Positions 22,101 through 34,449 of a stretch of 64,000 nucleotides of DNA are shown one piece after another. The stretch spans positions 7,874,001 to 7,938,000 of the forward strand of contig OY783212.1 in assembly GCA_963678705.1 (NCBI GenBank). Direction: 5' to 3'. This DNA comes from Panorpa germanica (taxonomy: Eukaryota > Arthropoda > Insecta > Mecoptera > Panorpidae). Every line of letters starts with the position of its first letter. The first letter of the stretch is position 1. A program made the position numbers and the translations under genes. A model generated the notes under the pieces. That model saw only the letters and a program-made list of their open reading frames with translations. It did no database searches and was not told the DNA's origin.

Positions 22101-24116
22101 TTTCTGGGCGTTGAAGATAATATATTTTAATACAATATTATGTTAATGTCAAATAACAGTACAAGATGTACTTATACCTTGCAAAAATATAGTCATACAG
22201 TCATCTTTGAAAACACACCACACTAAACAACAGTTAGAAAGAAGGGAGAGAGGAATACCTGATATACAATACATAAAAGGACCAGACGAATATGATCCAA
22301 GTTGGTAAAATCACTGAAACCTAGAGAAAAACAAGAACTATGCACAGCGCCGCAAACAGATACTCGAGCTCCATGGCCTACATTCCTTACGACATAGCAT
22401 TTTGTTTTTGTATCCAATCACAATTAAATTCTTTTTCTAGATACACAATCTTAATGTGACACTGAGTGTAGTAAATAAGTTATTAAGAGCGAACGTGAGG
22501 GTTTTCCAGTATTCATTCACAAATAAATGATTTCCCTTTCATATACCATAGTCTATTGCAAGTAACATTGTATCATATTCCGCTTACTTCTCCATAGTTT
22601 TCAGTGTTTAATGTTTAACTTGCGAAGTAATTCACTAAACAGATAATATATACCGTGTTTTAATTACCCAACGTGTTTCCATTTCCATAACATCACAACT
22701 GTCGAAGAACCGCGAGGCTGATGAAGGAAGACTAGAGGGACGAGGGGTGTTCCACTACTCTGTTCTACTTATTGTTTATGAGCTAACACACTCACACCTA
22801 AACCAAGGATTCCATGTTGAGGTATAGTTGTATTGTTGGGTTCTTAGGGTTCCATTGAGATCAAACATGGCTTCTGATTGTCAAACTTGTTATTGTGTGG
22901 CACCGCAGAGTGGTAATTGAAGAAGGATGTGGATGTGGATGTGGATGTCTTCCAAAGCCGATGAATATTTCGAGAAATACACCAGAGTATACAGGGGCTT
23001 ATGCTACTATTGTATGACATATGAAACTTTAGAGAATATGATTCCATGGAATTTGTGGAAATATATTTCAAATTTAAACTGTTATATTCATTCACTCTTT
23101 GTATATGTGAAATGTACGATGTGTATTATGTTCCAGGTCGATATTTGCTTATAATGATTTCTTTATTTACCGTAGGGCGACATTATGTATATGGTTTGAC
23201 ATCAGTATTGGTACAGTATAAACAAACATCGGCCTGGCATATAATTTAAATATATAATGCTTTATATATTTAAAAAAATCGGGTTTGAACCTTAATCTCT
23301 TACATTTTATTCAAAAGTTGACTCAGATACTTTGTAGATACTGCTGTAGTTCTTTAATTACACCTCTTTTTAATTATTGAAAACTGTAATTATCCGCTGA
23401 TATTACCACTTCTTTAAACAATGTTACCTAATATTTAACATTTTGTGACTCATTTTTCAGAATTTTGCCAATATGCAACATAATCAAAAAGCTTATTAAC
23501 AAGACCCTTTTAAGTATCAAAAAATCTTAAGATCTCTTTAAGGATTAAAGGCTTTTAAGAATCTTAGATTATTTATTACTATTTTCTGTAAAATATTATC
23601 TTAATGTAAGGTAACATTCTACTTTTATTTAATTATTTATTCTACAAAAACGCTTTAATATGATTACGTATTTATTTAAAATGTTTTTTTACAATTAAAG
23701 TTATTTTAAATTTCGACTTTTTGAAAAGACTCAGATAAATAATATATAGATGTTTTGTCAACATTTATGGAAATTTTTAAAACGCGTTGGTAATCTTGCT
23801 TTGACGTAACTGGTAAATCAGTTTGAATCAAAAACAAACACTGATTTTAATTTAAATATCTTTAATTTACATAGTTATCGAAATACAATGTTAAATTTAA
23901 TTATTTTATTTTCACTTGTTATAATCTGATACAATGATGTTTGTTGATAACAGGAAGGAAACGGGTTTGTAAAGAATGAAAGGAATGTGAAATGTTTGTA
24001 GGCAAATGGATAGATAAAGAAATGATTTGGTAATAAGTATTTAATTAGGATTGAAGTTGGGGCAAAAGGAAAGATATAACTCACACGTACATTTAAATTT
24101 CTAATAGGAAATATCA
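22101..24116. other. Gene-free stretch
   Basis: 22925-22948 holds four tandem GGATGT units. The frame through them (MWMWMWM) continues to 23154 but has no other support. The remainder shows nothing. Confidence 0.4.
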
Positions 24117-24260
24117 AACTGAAAGTTTTGGACGATAGATGGTGCTAATGTTTGGTTTCCGTCCATAGTCCCTGCGTTGGAATCGCTCGAGATCCAATTT
24201 TATTGCTCTGGCAGAAGAGCCAATTTTCTTACAATTCTCTTGATTCGGCATCCCTGGGTG
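24117..24260 (-). CDS. Candidate terminal coding exon, minus strand
   Basis: On the minus strand an acceptor-like TTTACACCCAG at about 24261-24271 precedes GGATGCCGAATCAAGAG. The frame from that ATG gives about 45 codons to the TGA at 24117, with balanced composition including SSARAIKLDLERFQRRDYGR. The patch is clearly GC-richer than its neighbours. AATAAA occurs about 210 nt downstream (about 23900). The product is not recognised, and the pyrimidine tract before the acceptor is poor. A transposon-derived fragment is the main alternative. Confidence 0.27.
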
Positions 24261-24299
24261 TAAATTTTTAGAATGGAATCTCGTTAAAGTTTTGTTCAT

Positions 24300-25828
24300 C
24301 TTAATATTTTGGTACTAGACCATTATAGTTTCGTTTTTACGGCACTTACATTAAGTTTTTAATAGGATGCTTAATATAAATTTGTCTATAATAATGATTT
24401 GAATAGTTTTATATATCTCCATTATATAGACTCCTTTTGTTGTCGTATATTACCAGTTCGTAGTATCAACGCCTCACATTACTACATAGATCAACTTTGT
24501 CGATCACAAAACTCAAGTTCTAATGACACCCAAAATCATACTTAAATTGAATATACCAATGAGATTTGGAGCTTTATCTAATATTACGAGTACAATTGGC
24601 ATTTGTCTCCAATCTCACAACACATGTCGACCTTGGTGTCTCGACGTGAACGGAGGACATGGTGAGGACAAATTAATATAAAATATAAATACGACTCTTA
24701 GAAATCAGAACTAAATCACATCGCTTTCTAAATATGTTTTATAATTCTGTCTGTAGACGGGTAGTAGGAGGGTTTAAAAACAAAAGATATTCATGGGTTT
24801 TAATTAATTAATATTTGATAATAAACAATGAGATTTATTTCTATCTTTGTCAACCTGTTTTAGACTAGACACTTGTCATCCTCTTATCACTCATTTTTCC
24901 TTCTCCTCCTCTTCTCTATAGTAATTTGACTACTTTGATGATGTTGCTTACACGTGGAAAATTAGGAGGAGGGTGGTGCCTTTAATACATACTGTACCAT
25001 CTTCTTCCACCCCCTGGAAGGGTTTTTACCAACTAAGCTGCCCGCGAGTGGAATTATTATTTATACTTACTCTTAATATTTATTATTTTCTATCACACAA
25101 AATTACTTTTAATTACTTTAGAATTATATATAACCATTAACATTAATTAAGGTCATTGCGAGAAAAAAATTTACTTTAAAAGAAATCAAACAATAATTTT
25201 TTTCTGTACTTTTATATCTTGACATTAAAGTACACTTATTAAATCAAATCTTAACAAATAACATATACACATACATTTTTATTTGTTTTCGAAAGTTTAC
25301 TTTTTGTGTGAGAGATAAAGAACGAAATACTGCTCTATAAGATATTACATTCTTGAATTTATTTATTAATTTTTAAATGTGTTCTTTTAGTGCGATCTGA
25401 GCGACACATATCGTTCTGGATCGTATTGGATATCCAAAGTATTAAATTTCTTATTGAATTCAGACGCTTTTATCTAGGAATACTAATATATTTTTATCGT
25501 TTAAATCGTTCTAAAAGGACTACAAAGTCATGTATTATATAGAACATATACACTGTTATTTACAGTTATGTTGGAAATATTGATTTGAAAACACTGCTAT
25601 TCGATCAAAAAGTTTATTATCTTCACTTGGCTACAATTAAAACTAGTTCGAGTATTTCTGCAGGATGTTTCAAAACTGATGTGGTCTTCTTTTAATGCTC
25701 GGAATGTGTTTGAGTATTGTAGGTGTATTTGACAGTCTACTTTAGATGCTGCCGCTTCGGGCTATTGTAGGACACTATTTAGCTGCTAGCGCGTCTAATG
25801 CGCTTTAGTAATGTCTTGTCGTTACCGA
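24300..25828. other. Gene-free stretch
   Basis: A GC-richer patch at 24890-25045 (CTCCTCCTCTTC, CCACCCCCTGGAAGGG) shows no long frame. An E-box core CACGTG lies at about 24955. Confidence 0.4.
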
Positions 25829-25955
25829 GCTTTTTAGAGGTCGTTTTTTTAAATTTCGATTGAAATAAATTTGAATATATGTGATTGGCGTTTTCATTTT
25901 TTAAATATCCAAAAGTTGACGGAGTTATAGCTATGTCAACTTTGAATTTCAGTTT
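25829..25955 (+). repeat. Diverged relative of the 640-bp TIR family
   Basis: Collinear with the left part of the copies at 29989, 41015 and 58307: a GGTCGTTTTTT segment, ATTGAAAT, TGGCGTTTTCATTTTTTAAA, then TTGACGGAG-TATAG and TTTGAATTTCAG. Identity is much lower than among the three full copies, and no terminus is preserved. Confidence 0.5.
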
Positions 25956-26087
25956 TCCACTTGTTTTAGATATGCACGATAATCAAGATTATTTTTCCTC
26001 TACCAAAATCTTCGTAATATAATACTTCATGCGATACACAACCCACCTGTTAGTATCTGCCATATGGGTGTCTGTGCGATACGCCAC

Positions 26088-26338
26088 TCCAGTAAACAAT
26101 TTGGTGGTGTCCTGTTTTGCGACGTTTCTATCACTATTGCACTTCAATAATAGTTCGCATCAATTTTATTTTCATTTGTATTCCGATAGGTGGAATGGTT
26201 TCACTATTTGTAGCCGATAAAATATACATTTCATATGAAAGACTGTGAGAAACTAAAATGTAAATGAACTGTTTCATGACAAAAAAATCATGCGCATCTT
26301 AAATATGATGTTAAAGTGATTCCAAAATGTGTACTGAG
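26088..26338 (+). mobile_element. TA-type MITE, copy 2
   Basis: The left end, CTCCAGTAAACAATTTGG, and the body match 11807-12057 and, reversed, 26606-26864. The right end AAAATGTGTACTGAGTT is mutated. Confidence 0.75.
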
Positions 26339-26605
26339 TTTACTACTAGTAGTTGGGTTGTATTTCGTATCATAACATAGAACCATAAGTTTTATATTGT
26401 GATGGTTGTGAAGAAGGCAAAACAATTTCAATTACTTATTTCTTTTGTGACGTATAAAGACGTTAACGACATCTGACGACGAGCTAAAACATGCGGATAA
26501 ACTAAAATTCAAATTTAATATAGGTATAACTCTTTCAAATTTTTGATATTTTATTCATATATATTAACCTTTATTTTAATCAGTAATTAAATGAGTTCAC
26601 AAACA

Positions 26606-26864
26606 TACCCAGTAAACATTTTGGAGTCACTTTGACATCATATTGAAGATGCGTCATGATTTTTTTGGTCATGAAAGAGTTCATTTATAGTTCAGTTTCT
26701 CACAGTCTTTCATATAAAATGTCTTCTTTATCGGCTACAAATGGCGAAATTACTCCACCTGTCGGAATACAAATGAAGATAAAGTTGATGCGAACTATAA
26801 TTGAAGTGAGATAGTGATAGAAACGTCACTAAATAGGACACTTCACCAAATTGTTTACTGGGTA
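26606..26864 (-). mobile_element. TA-type MITE, copy 3, best preserved
   Basis: The element is TACCCAGTAAACATTTTGG at the left; the reverse complement of the right end is TACCCAGTAAACAATTTGG. TIRs are thus about 19 bp with one mismatch, including the TA at both sides. A flanking TA fits a Tc1/mariner-type target duplication. It is inverted relative to copy 2, only 267 bp away. Confidence 0.85.
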
Positions 26865-27665
26865 TTCACTGTAAACAAATCCATGCCATTTCTTATCATA
26901 TCCCTAAAGATACCAAATGAATAAGAAACTATAAACAATTCTGTGACACTATACACGAATTCCTCTGACAATAATTTATTTAATTTCAAGAAATATATAT
27001 TACTTTTTATTTTTATATGCGACGCGATATAATTGAATTAATACTTATCTTTTTAGTAAGTAACACTTTTTTCTCTGACCATTATTTCCTGTTTTCTTTT
27101 ACTAGCTATTCGTTATTTATCACTTGGTTATTACAATGACAAATTGTATCCCATTATTTATAAGATATAACAACGATTTTTATATCTTAACAGCACGGAC
27201 CGGTACAATATGGACTAATAACACGCTCTAAGACTCTATGGTAAGGTGTCAATGTGACACTTCTCAAAGATCACGGACCAGAGACAATGACCTAATCTCG
27301 TTAGCGGATAACAGCGTTAACAGGACGCTTGATAAATAAAATACGGAAGATATTGTATTCGGAAAGTTGTTTAAGAACCACATTCCGCTACCATTCGTCT
27401 GCCCAATAAATACCAAACTTTAAATTAACTCTGATTATGAAGTTTATTATAAAGTTTCAAAACTGGAATTTCGAACGTGACGTATGGAAAATATATGGAG
27501 TATATAATTCCTGTTTGTATTATTTATGTATATATTTAGTGTTCGGAATAGAACTAGGCCAACTTTACTTTTATATTTTTAGGGTGGCTATAGGGTGTTA
27601 TAAAATACTATTAGGTATATAAATAGGAATTATTAGGAATATAATTTTAAATTAAGAATATAGAT
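26865..27665. other. Gene-free stretch
   Basis: No supported feature. The AT-rich frame at 27437-27622 is rich in Phe, Tyr and Ile and judged spurious. Confidence 0.45.
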
Positions 27666-27732
27666 AGGGTTGCCATACGTCCCGCATATCTGGGACCGCA
27701 TTTCACTCCGTCCCGTATTACTATTTGTCCTC
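27666..27732 (+). mobile_element. Transposon fragment (GGGTTGCCATACGTCCCG)
   Basis: GGGTTGCCATACGTCCCG followed by repeated GTCCCG/GGGAC strings is a sequence type I know from interspersed repeats of arthropods. The superfamily and the opposite end are not identified. Confidence 0.4.
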
Positions 27733-27902
27733 TTTTCTCCCTAAACTCTACATGAGGCAGTCTACAACGAAAAGAATCTCTTAATCCTGAGAAGAATCAT
27801 TAATCCTGTTATTCTTAGGTAAATATTCCAATATGTGAAAAAAATTGATAATAGAAACTGTAATGAAAGATACAAGAGTATTTGGAAAAGAGATAGATAC
27901 TG

Positions 27903-28020
27903 GAATACATACGAGGAAAAGAAACAAGGAACATAAGAAGGATCGCAAGATTTAGATTAGGAAATGAAGAGAAAGGCAGCAGATACTGGAAAAATCTTGG
28001 AGCATATATATATATGGAGT
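27903..28020 (+). pseudogene. LINE ORF2 carboxy-terminal fragment
   Basis: Reading EYIRGKETRNIRRIARFRLG then NEEKGSRYWKNL, this matches 53019-53243 (minus), which reads LGLGNEEKGNRYWEKS and goes on into a Cys-His motif. An in-frame stop lies just upstream and the sequence degrades into ATATAT after 28008. The family is a non-LTR retrotransposon with a zinc-binding tail. Its 3' UTR probably continues to 28456. Confidence 0.65.
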
Positions 28021-28144
28021 AGGAATAGCCTGTTTCCTATAGATTAAAAGTGTGTCCAAAATGTGTGCGAGAGAGAAAGGGATATGTTCCTATTTGTCCT
28101 CTATGCGTCTGCGTAGCATCACTTTCAGGTCCAGCATTCTCTTT

Positions 28145-28146
<2 letters not shown>

Positions 28147-28205
<59 letters not shown>
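28147..28205. repeat. (TA)n microsatellite
   Basis: About 29 uninterrupted AT units inside the degraded LINE region. Confidence 0.98.
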
Positions 28206-28209
<4 letters not shown>

Positions 28210-28276
28210 GAGAGATATAGAGAGAAAAGGAAGGGAAGGGGTTTCAATTTATCTGTTTTTTTTTATTTTTCTTTTT

Positions 28277-28456
28277 GCTTTTGGAACGAGTGAGAATGGG
28301 TACCTAAAATAAGGATCACAAATAAAATGTATTTAAGCACAATGATATGTAATTTAATGATTTAAAGCGGATATAGTGCCTAATGGCAAAAATAACTTAA
28401 GACTCAGCATCAGAAATAGGCCGACGGTAAATAAATTAAATTAAAAAAAAAACAAA
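28277..28456 (+). mobile_element. LINE 3'-UTR and A-rich tail, copy 2
   Basis: Matches 14716-14845, then adds CAGCATCAGAAATAGGCCGA and a terminal TTAAATTAAAAAAAAAAC. The phrase CAGCATCGGAAATAGACCGA recurs at 42286-42305 ahead of a similar A-rich tail, giving a third copy of the extreme 3' end. Confidence 0.6.
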
Positions 28457-29988
28457 ATAAGAATGTATAAATACTATTCATTTCAGAAGTAAATGATACT
28501 TTTTACATTTAATTTATATATTTAACTGTAGAACAATTCAATAATATAGCACTGCAGGATCAAAGCAGGCCTCCTATTTCTGAGAAAATTCTATACGGAC
28601 GACCATCACGTGCATTGCACATCGCAATATCTGTTTTAATCATGCAAAACTAATAACTAAAATTAAAATTTAAAAAATGCACTTTTATGTTTCGTTACAA
28701 AAATAAAAATTAGAAAATTCCACGCTAGAATATTCATTACACATTTGTGATATTTTATCTCTCTACAAAAATTACAATACACAAATAATTAAAAAAAAAA
28801 AAAAACGTAATCCATATTTTTGATGAAACTGCAATGAGTTTTTAGTATATGTACTAGTATTTGTTAAATATTTTTTATGATGCAATATGATTATACAATC
28901 CAAACCAAATTGAATTGTTAACAAAGCTGTAGTCAATATGAAAGAGCATAAAAGAATATATTACATGTACAAATGGAAGCCTACCAACCCGGCGCGGATT
29001 TACATTGTTTGGTTTTGGATGCGGTTTATTATGAAATATTTTTATTCCTTTTGGTTTCCTGATCGGAAAGCTTTTTCTATCAATATGGATAATGTCTTTT
29101 ATGTGTTGAATGTACAAAATATGAATATGAGACTCCCTTGGGCGCGGAACAACTGATACGTATAAATTTGTTGTCTTCTTGAATGTATGTGTGTGTGTAT
29201 TATGTTACTATCTGCCACTTGTACGTCTTTCTATTGAGATAGGAGGATAATTTTCGTATTAGTATGTCTATATAAGTGTGATACAGTTGCAAAAAGCAGT
29301 TCTTCATTAGATTTGATGATGACAGTTTATATTTATTGTTGTAACAGTTACAATTTGGTATCATCGGATAGGATAAATTAAAAAAAAATTTATCAGTAAA
29401 TAAATACTGTTTTCCATTTAAAAGTAAAAGTATTTTTTACTGTTATACATAACAATACAATACCATTACAAAAATATTTGTTCTGGTTAATAATGTCACA
29501 TGACCGACACCCACATTTATCCAGATCTTTGACAAAGTAAAGTTTGGGTTCAAAGTTGTCCTTTCTATTGTAAAACCGTTACCCTTCTGAAACAACAATA
29601 TTGCTCAACGCAATTACATTTATTTGAAGTGTGAAAATGCAAACACCTGACAAGAGAAGATATATAGACAGAAATACATATATATCCAGGATCTACTCCA
29701 CTCCAGTGAAAACTGTACTTCCAGATCCATTGAGGATTGAAAGAACTCGTGCAGAAACGAGCCGAATGTTTTTGAAGTTTAGTGAAGAGAAAACTGAGTT
29801 GATTTTTATTTCCGCCGAGCTAAAACTTTCTAATAATACTGTTATCTGAATATATAGCAACCGGGAAAATTACTTGGAAAACGTTTAGTCGACTGGTGTT
29901 TAGTAATTGAGTTCGGTAGTTTGTAATTATCGGAAAATTTTGATTTAATTGATTTACGATGAAAACATAGTTTCCAATTTTTTTAAAT
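28457..29988. other. Gene-free stretch
   Basis: No convincing gene. A 72-codon frame at 29631-29849 has ordinary amino-acid composition (DKRRYIDRNTYISRIY) but no splice support and no recognised similarity. Confidence 0.35.
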
Positions 29989-30610
29989 GGGCTTGTGTCC
30001 TCATTTTTTAGTGGTCGATTTTTCAATTGTTGGTTCAAATTGATGTTAATAAATGTGTATTGGCGTGTCTATTTTATTAAATATCTAAATATTGACGGAG
30101 ATATAGTAATTAAAAGTTTGAATTGTAGTTATAGCGCTAGAAATGGTCGGCCATATTTGTATGACGTGAAATGCATTTTAACGTCAGTTATTCATTGCTG
30201 TGGTAATGTTCTGTAGCTGTTGATAGTCGAAATAATCAAGTCAAGTCAAAGAATAATAAGTTTTTATTTTATTTAACCCTGCTAAGGCAGACATTATATT
30301 GGAATTTGAATGTTCCTTGAAATAGCTGTAAATAATATTTGATATTTTGATATATAAATACATATAGTAGAGATTTATGAGCTGTAAGGTTGGTAAACTT
30401 ACACAAGGATTGTGATGTCACATGCACTTGGAATGTGTAAAACGTTGAATCCCTTTAATAATTGAAGAGACAAAATGACTTTTTTAATTATTAATATCTC
30501 TTAACATATAAGGAGTTATTAAAAAATAATTGAACCAGTGAGGTTCTAGTAACCCACTTTATCAATATATAGTACACTTTTATAAAAATTAAGACATATG
30601 ACACAAGCCC
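29989..30610 (+). mobile_element. 640-bp TIR family, copy A
   Basis: The left end is ATGGGCTTGTGTCC and the right end GACACAAGCCCAT, an inverted repeat. The interior carries TATTGACGGAGATATAG and TAACCCTGCTAAGGCAGAC and has no coding frame. Copies B (41015) and C (58307) are in the same orientation. AT lies outside GGGC at both ends; no longer duplication is visible. Confidence 0.85.
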
Positions 30611-32149
30611 ATTCAATACGGAAAGCAGTTAACGCATTTTATTTAATAAAAGAAACGCAGAATATAAGGGAAGCGGAGTACATCGATTTGTTTACACTTA
30701 TAAATGCGTTCTACTAACCACCTGCATGCGACTTCTACGTTTCATTCATAAACAGACTGCGTAGACTACTTTCCATGCTGAACTGTGTACGCTCATTGTA
30801 AACCCCATTGAAATTATATCTGTGGACGCTCAATTCACAATTATCCTTTAAACACTAAAACTATAAACTGCTATTAAGAAATAATTGTCGCCAACCAAAA
30901 TTAATCGCTAGTAGTTCTGTAGATAATAGAAATTCATACTTGTTATACAACAGAAATAATTCAAAGTGACAAATGATTTGTCAAGCATCTGTGCTGTGCG
31001 CTACATCGTGAGTTATGGATCCTACCCCGCTCTCTTCACTTGTCGTTTACACCATGTCGATCATCAGGCAGCTCAACCTGCACCATTTGCAGAACACTCG
31101 ATTTGTTAAAGCAATCAGATAAATCGTGGAAATTGAAATGGTAACGGCTACCAGCTACCAAGCGCTTTATGTATGAGCATTGCAGAAGTACGGCTGTGAT
31201 GTTAAAGGAAGAAATAAATCAAATAATATTTACTTGAACTCCCTTGAACTAGTAACATGCAGATGCATGCTTTTTGTACTTAGTTGTAAAAACAGCGGAA
31301 CATTCTCGTTTTCTAGAAATGAAGCGGTATAAGTTGAATAGAGTCATTTACATAAAACAAATGTGAGAACAATGCCAATGTTATTTCAGTACTTGTATAT
31401 TAAACAGGACTATTGTAATTTTTACCAATAAATTAACTACGTATTTTACCAACAAAATAAATAATAAAAAAAAAAAAAAACTACGTATTTGGTGCATACT
31501 TCAGTCAGTGACGTACAGGTGCCAAAAGAAAATGATAAAAAAACTGAATAATATGTAATCGCCAATTGAGATTGCTATAAGAGTGTGCAGGATTGCAATT
31601 TCTGGTAAATCACATTTTATTTTACATTGATTAAAAAAACTCACACACTGCGTTGCAAAATCATATTGAAATAAATAAATATAATCAATGAAATTGTTGT
31701 GTATATTAAATGAAATGTAAAATGTTAATAAAATGAATTAACAAGAGCGAAGAAAGGACCATTTGAATTATTATTATTAAAAAAAAAAAAAATTGTTTAT
31801 TATAGGAAAGCTTAAAATATTTAGATATTTTAAAAGTAATAGATCTAGAGCGCAAATGTAATGCTTCGTACACATTGGTGTGACTTAAACATGGGATAAA
31901 TAAACATGGTTCTCATTTAGATATCATCATTGAAAAAACAGTTTCACAATGTCTGTGAAAAATATTGTCTTGTCATCCACCTTAAAAAGAAACTTTATTT
32001 TGGGAATTTCCTTTCCTGTTTAATTAGCAAAGGTAACCCTAGAGATAAATAATTAATAGCTCAACTATTTATCTAGGATTTGTTACTAAAAATGTTGTAC
32101 TACATTTTCCCCCAATATTTGAAAGAATTCGTATTATCCATCTTTCATA
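30611..32149. other. Gene-free stretch with one GC-rich island
   Basis: 30985-31190 is markedly GC-richer than its surroundings. From ATG at 31016 it gives a 35-codon frame beginning MDPTPLSSLVVYTMSIIRQL; no acceptor or donor pair supports an exon. It could be a conserved non-coding element. Poly(A) runs at 31467 and 31780 may be tails of lost retroelements. Confidence 0.35.
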
Positions 32150-32215
32150 CACTGTGAGAAAAAACACAGTAAAAATTACTGTGTAAACATATTACCTAAA
32201 AAAAATTCTATATAA
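32150..32215 (+). repeat. Single end related to the 9951-10122 TIR element
   Basis: CACTGTGAGAAAAAACACAG then TAAAAATTACTGTG copies the left TIR at 9951; a matching right end was not found. Confidence 0.45.
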
Positions 32216-34115
32216 ATACTGTTTTATGTTTCACTGGCAACACATTTTCTTGTTCTCTTATATCTGGACATATTCAGTTTCATTTTTTAAAAATGTGTTT
32301 AATAAGTGTCCTTCCGTGGTATTACGTAATATTGACTACCCTAAACATCACCTTCAATTAAATGGTTATATTAGAATTATCCAGTAATAACCAATTTATT
32401 GGTTATGCAAATTAGATTGGAAATACGTTATAGATCGTTTAATCGCACACCCTTTCAAAGTGATTGGCTTGTGACAAAGTAAGTGTGTTCTTTGAACATT
32501 ATCTGCATACATATTAAATTTTGTCATCGTCCATAGTGCATAGTGACATGATAGGATGATTATCCTTGCCCAGCCAAACATATCCTAGCCTTTACTATTG
32601 ATTTTAGATAGATACAAGTACTAGAACTATACTATCTTCAACAATTCACATCTCTAACTAACAGCAGTTGCATTAAATTAATATAGCACATAATAATTTG
32701 GTTTACCAATCACAAGTGTCAAGTAGTTCAGCAAATACCCACCAGATAGCTACGAACGTGACGCAAAAAGAGTGACGCTCTTTACTATATGGGAAAATTA
32801 TACTTTTCATTAGTGGAAGTGTGACCCGGTTAATTCAATGGGGAAAAACTAAGACGAGTTCGAGATACCTAACACTTGGAAGCATGAGATTGTTTAACAT
32901 AAATGTTGTTTCGTATAAATTAAATAATTCTATGTAGTAATAAAAAATGTATGTTTAAGTTAATCATATTTATTGTAATGCGTATATGTAATATAGTAAT
33001 TAATGATTACTGAAGTCAAGGAAAAATGTAAATGTTAAATTAAAAATATCCATAAATTACGTCACACACCTAAAATTTTGACAAGACAATGAGGGGACGG
33101 GTCAGAATATTTTGTTTGAGCAAACGAAATCTGTTTACATAATTCTGTTTTTTGGCCAACTTTTTTACGCTAATTTGATTTAACGTGATTAAAAAAATAT
33201 TTCATCCCTTTTTTTAGTTGATTGGATTTGGTTTAATGCTGTTCTTAAATTATATATTATTATTATTGTTAAAAAAGGTATATTTTTGAATAAAGTTTTA
33301 AATGAAAGCACATTTAATACCATGAATTCGCATACTTTAATCACATTATTTTAATTAATTCTTCCAATGTCGAACCCATCCCTACTTTTATATAAATTAG
33401 TACCGTATCTTTTTTTACGCGTATTTATTAGGAACATATCTTACGCATAAAAACAGAAATGAGTGTAATTCCTTTCATTGAAATCAACATATATACCGCA
33501 TGTATATATTTTTAAATGTAATAATAAAAGTTTTAAAAGTATTGAAGTCATTACCAATATTATAATTATTCTTTGATTGGTCGTAAATGTAATACTAGAG
33601 TTTAAATAACTTGTAATTATAAAATCATTATTCTTTTCTATATCATAGTATTTAATAATATGTTACACTTCTTTTTCACCTCATAAAATTATCGTTTTCT
33701 GGGTATTTAAATTATTTCCGGCTTCCGGGTTGCGTGAACCATTTATTAATAAGTGAATCGATATTAAAATGATATTGTATTTACTACCTAACAATTCAAA
33801 TACATACATGTGGGATATATTTTAGGATTAGACATAATCAGGATTAATATAACATCAAAACTGCTGGTAATCTAGCTAACACCCACTAAGGTGTAAGGTA
33901 GACCCACACTTGGAAACGTCACAGGATAGGTTTATTTTCAACCCACATACATATATAAGATTTTGGCTTTGTTTATAACAATTTCTTTGTTTTACAACTT
34001 TGTAAAAACATATAAATAAATTAATATTCTAAACAAATGATTTCTAAATGTATTAATTTCCTTTTACACCTAATCGGTTTTTTTATTTTCCATCCTTTCA
34101 TAGATAAAGTCACGC

Positions 34116-34119
<4 letters not shown>
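32216..34119. other. Gene-free stretch with one repeat fragment
   Basis: Contains the CATAAATTACGTCACACA repeat fragment at 33050-33103. Otherwise AT-rich with no supported feature. Confidence 0.45.

Positions 34120-34161
<42 letters not shown>
34120..34161. repeat. (TA)n microsatellite
   Basis: About 20 uninterrupted TA units. Confidence 0.98.
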
Positions 34162-34163
<2 letters not shown>

Positions 34164-34214
34164 ATATAAACTTCCAAGTAGGTCATAAATAAGGTATTTT
34201 ATAAGAAATAAATT

Positions 34215-34220
34215 TTTATT
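34215..34220 (-). terminator. Poly(A) signal after the 34.3-kb candidate exon
   Basis: TTTATT on the plus strand is AATAAA on the minus strand, about 40 nt past the stop codon at 34260. Confidence 0.3.
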
Positions 34221-34259
34221 TAAGTTAAAACAGTAATATTTCACTTTACCTAAGTAAAA

Positions 34260-34411
34260 CTAATGAACACAGAAGTAACAGATAGTTTCAGAACTAGAAC
34301 TAATATTCTTCCGGCATCGTGCACGTGAGACCGTGTGCTGGGGGCTCCTCGGGGAGGGGAGTTGCTGACTAGGGGGTGGTGGGCTGATGTCCTGGGTGTG
34401 GTGCACGTAGC
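34260..34411 (-). CDS. Candidate terminal coding exon, Pro/Ser-rich, minus strand
   Basis: A strongly GC-rich island (34310-34410) in AT-rich DNA. Read on the minus strand it gives SYVHHTQDISPPPPSQQLP, then SPRSPQHTVSRARCRKNIS and a stop at 34260. A possible acceptor is AATTACTAG or ACTAGTAG at about 34412-34418, with a mediocre pyrimidine tract. AATAAA about 40 nt downstream of the stop suits a last exon. The proline-serine tail followed by a basic cluster looks like a disordered carboxy terminus. The plus strand also has an open frame over part of the island, so strand choice rests on the poly(A) signal and composition. Product not recognised. Confidence 0.35.
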
Positions 34412-34449
34412 TACTAGTAATTTGATTAAAGAGATACAGTATCACACAA

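Noticed and set aside
22927-23154. 75-codon frame starting MWMWMWM
   Set aside because: Its start is the GGATGT hexamer repeat; no splice, promoter or similarity support for the remainder.
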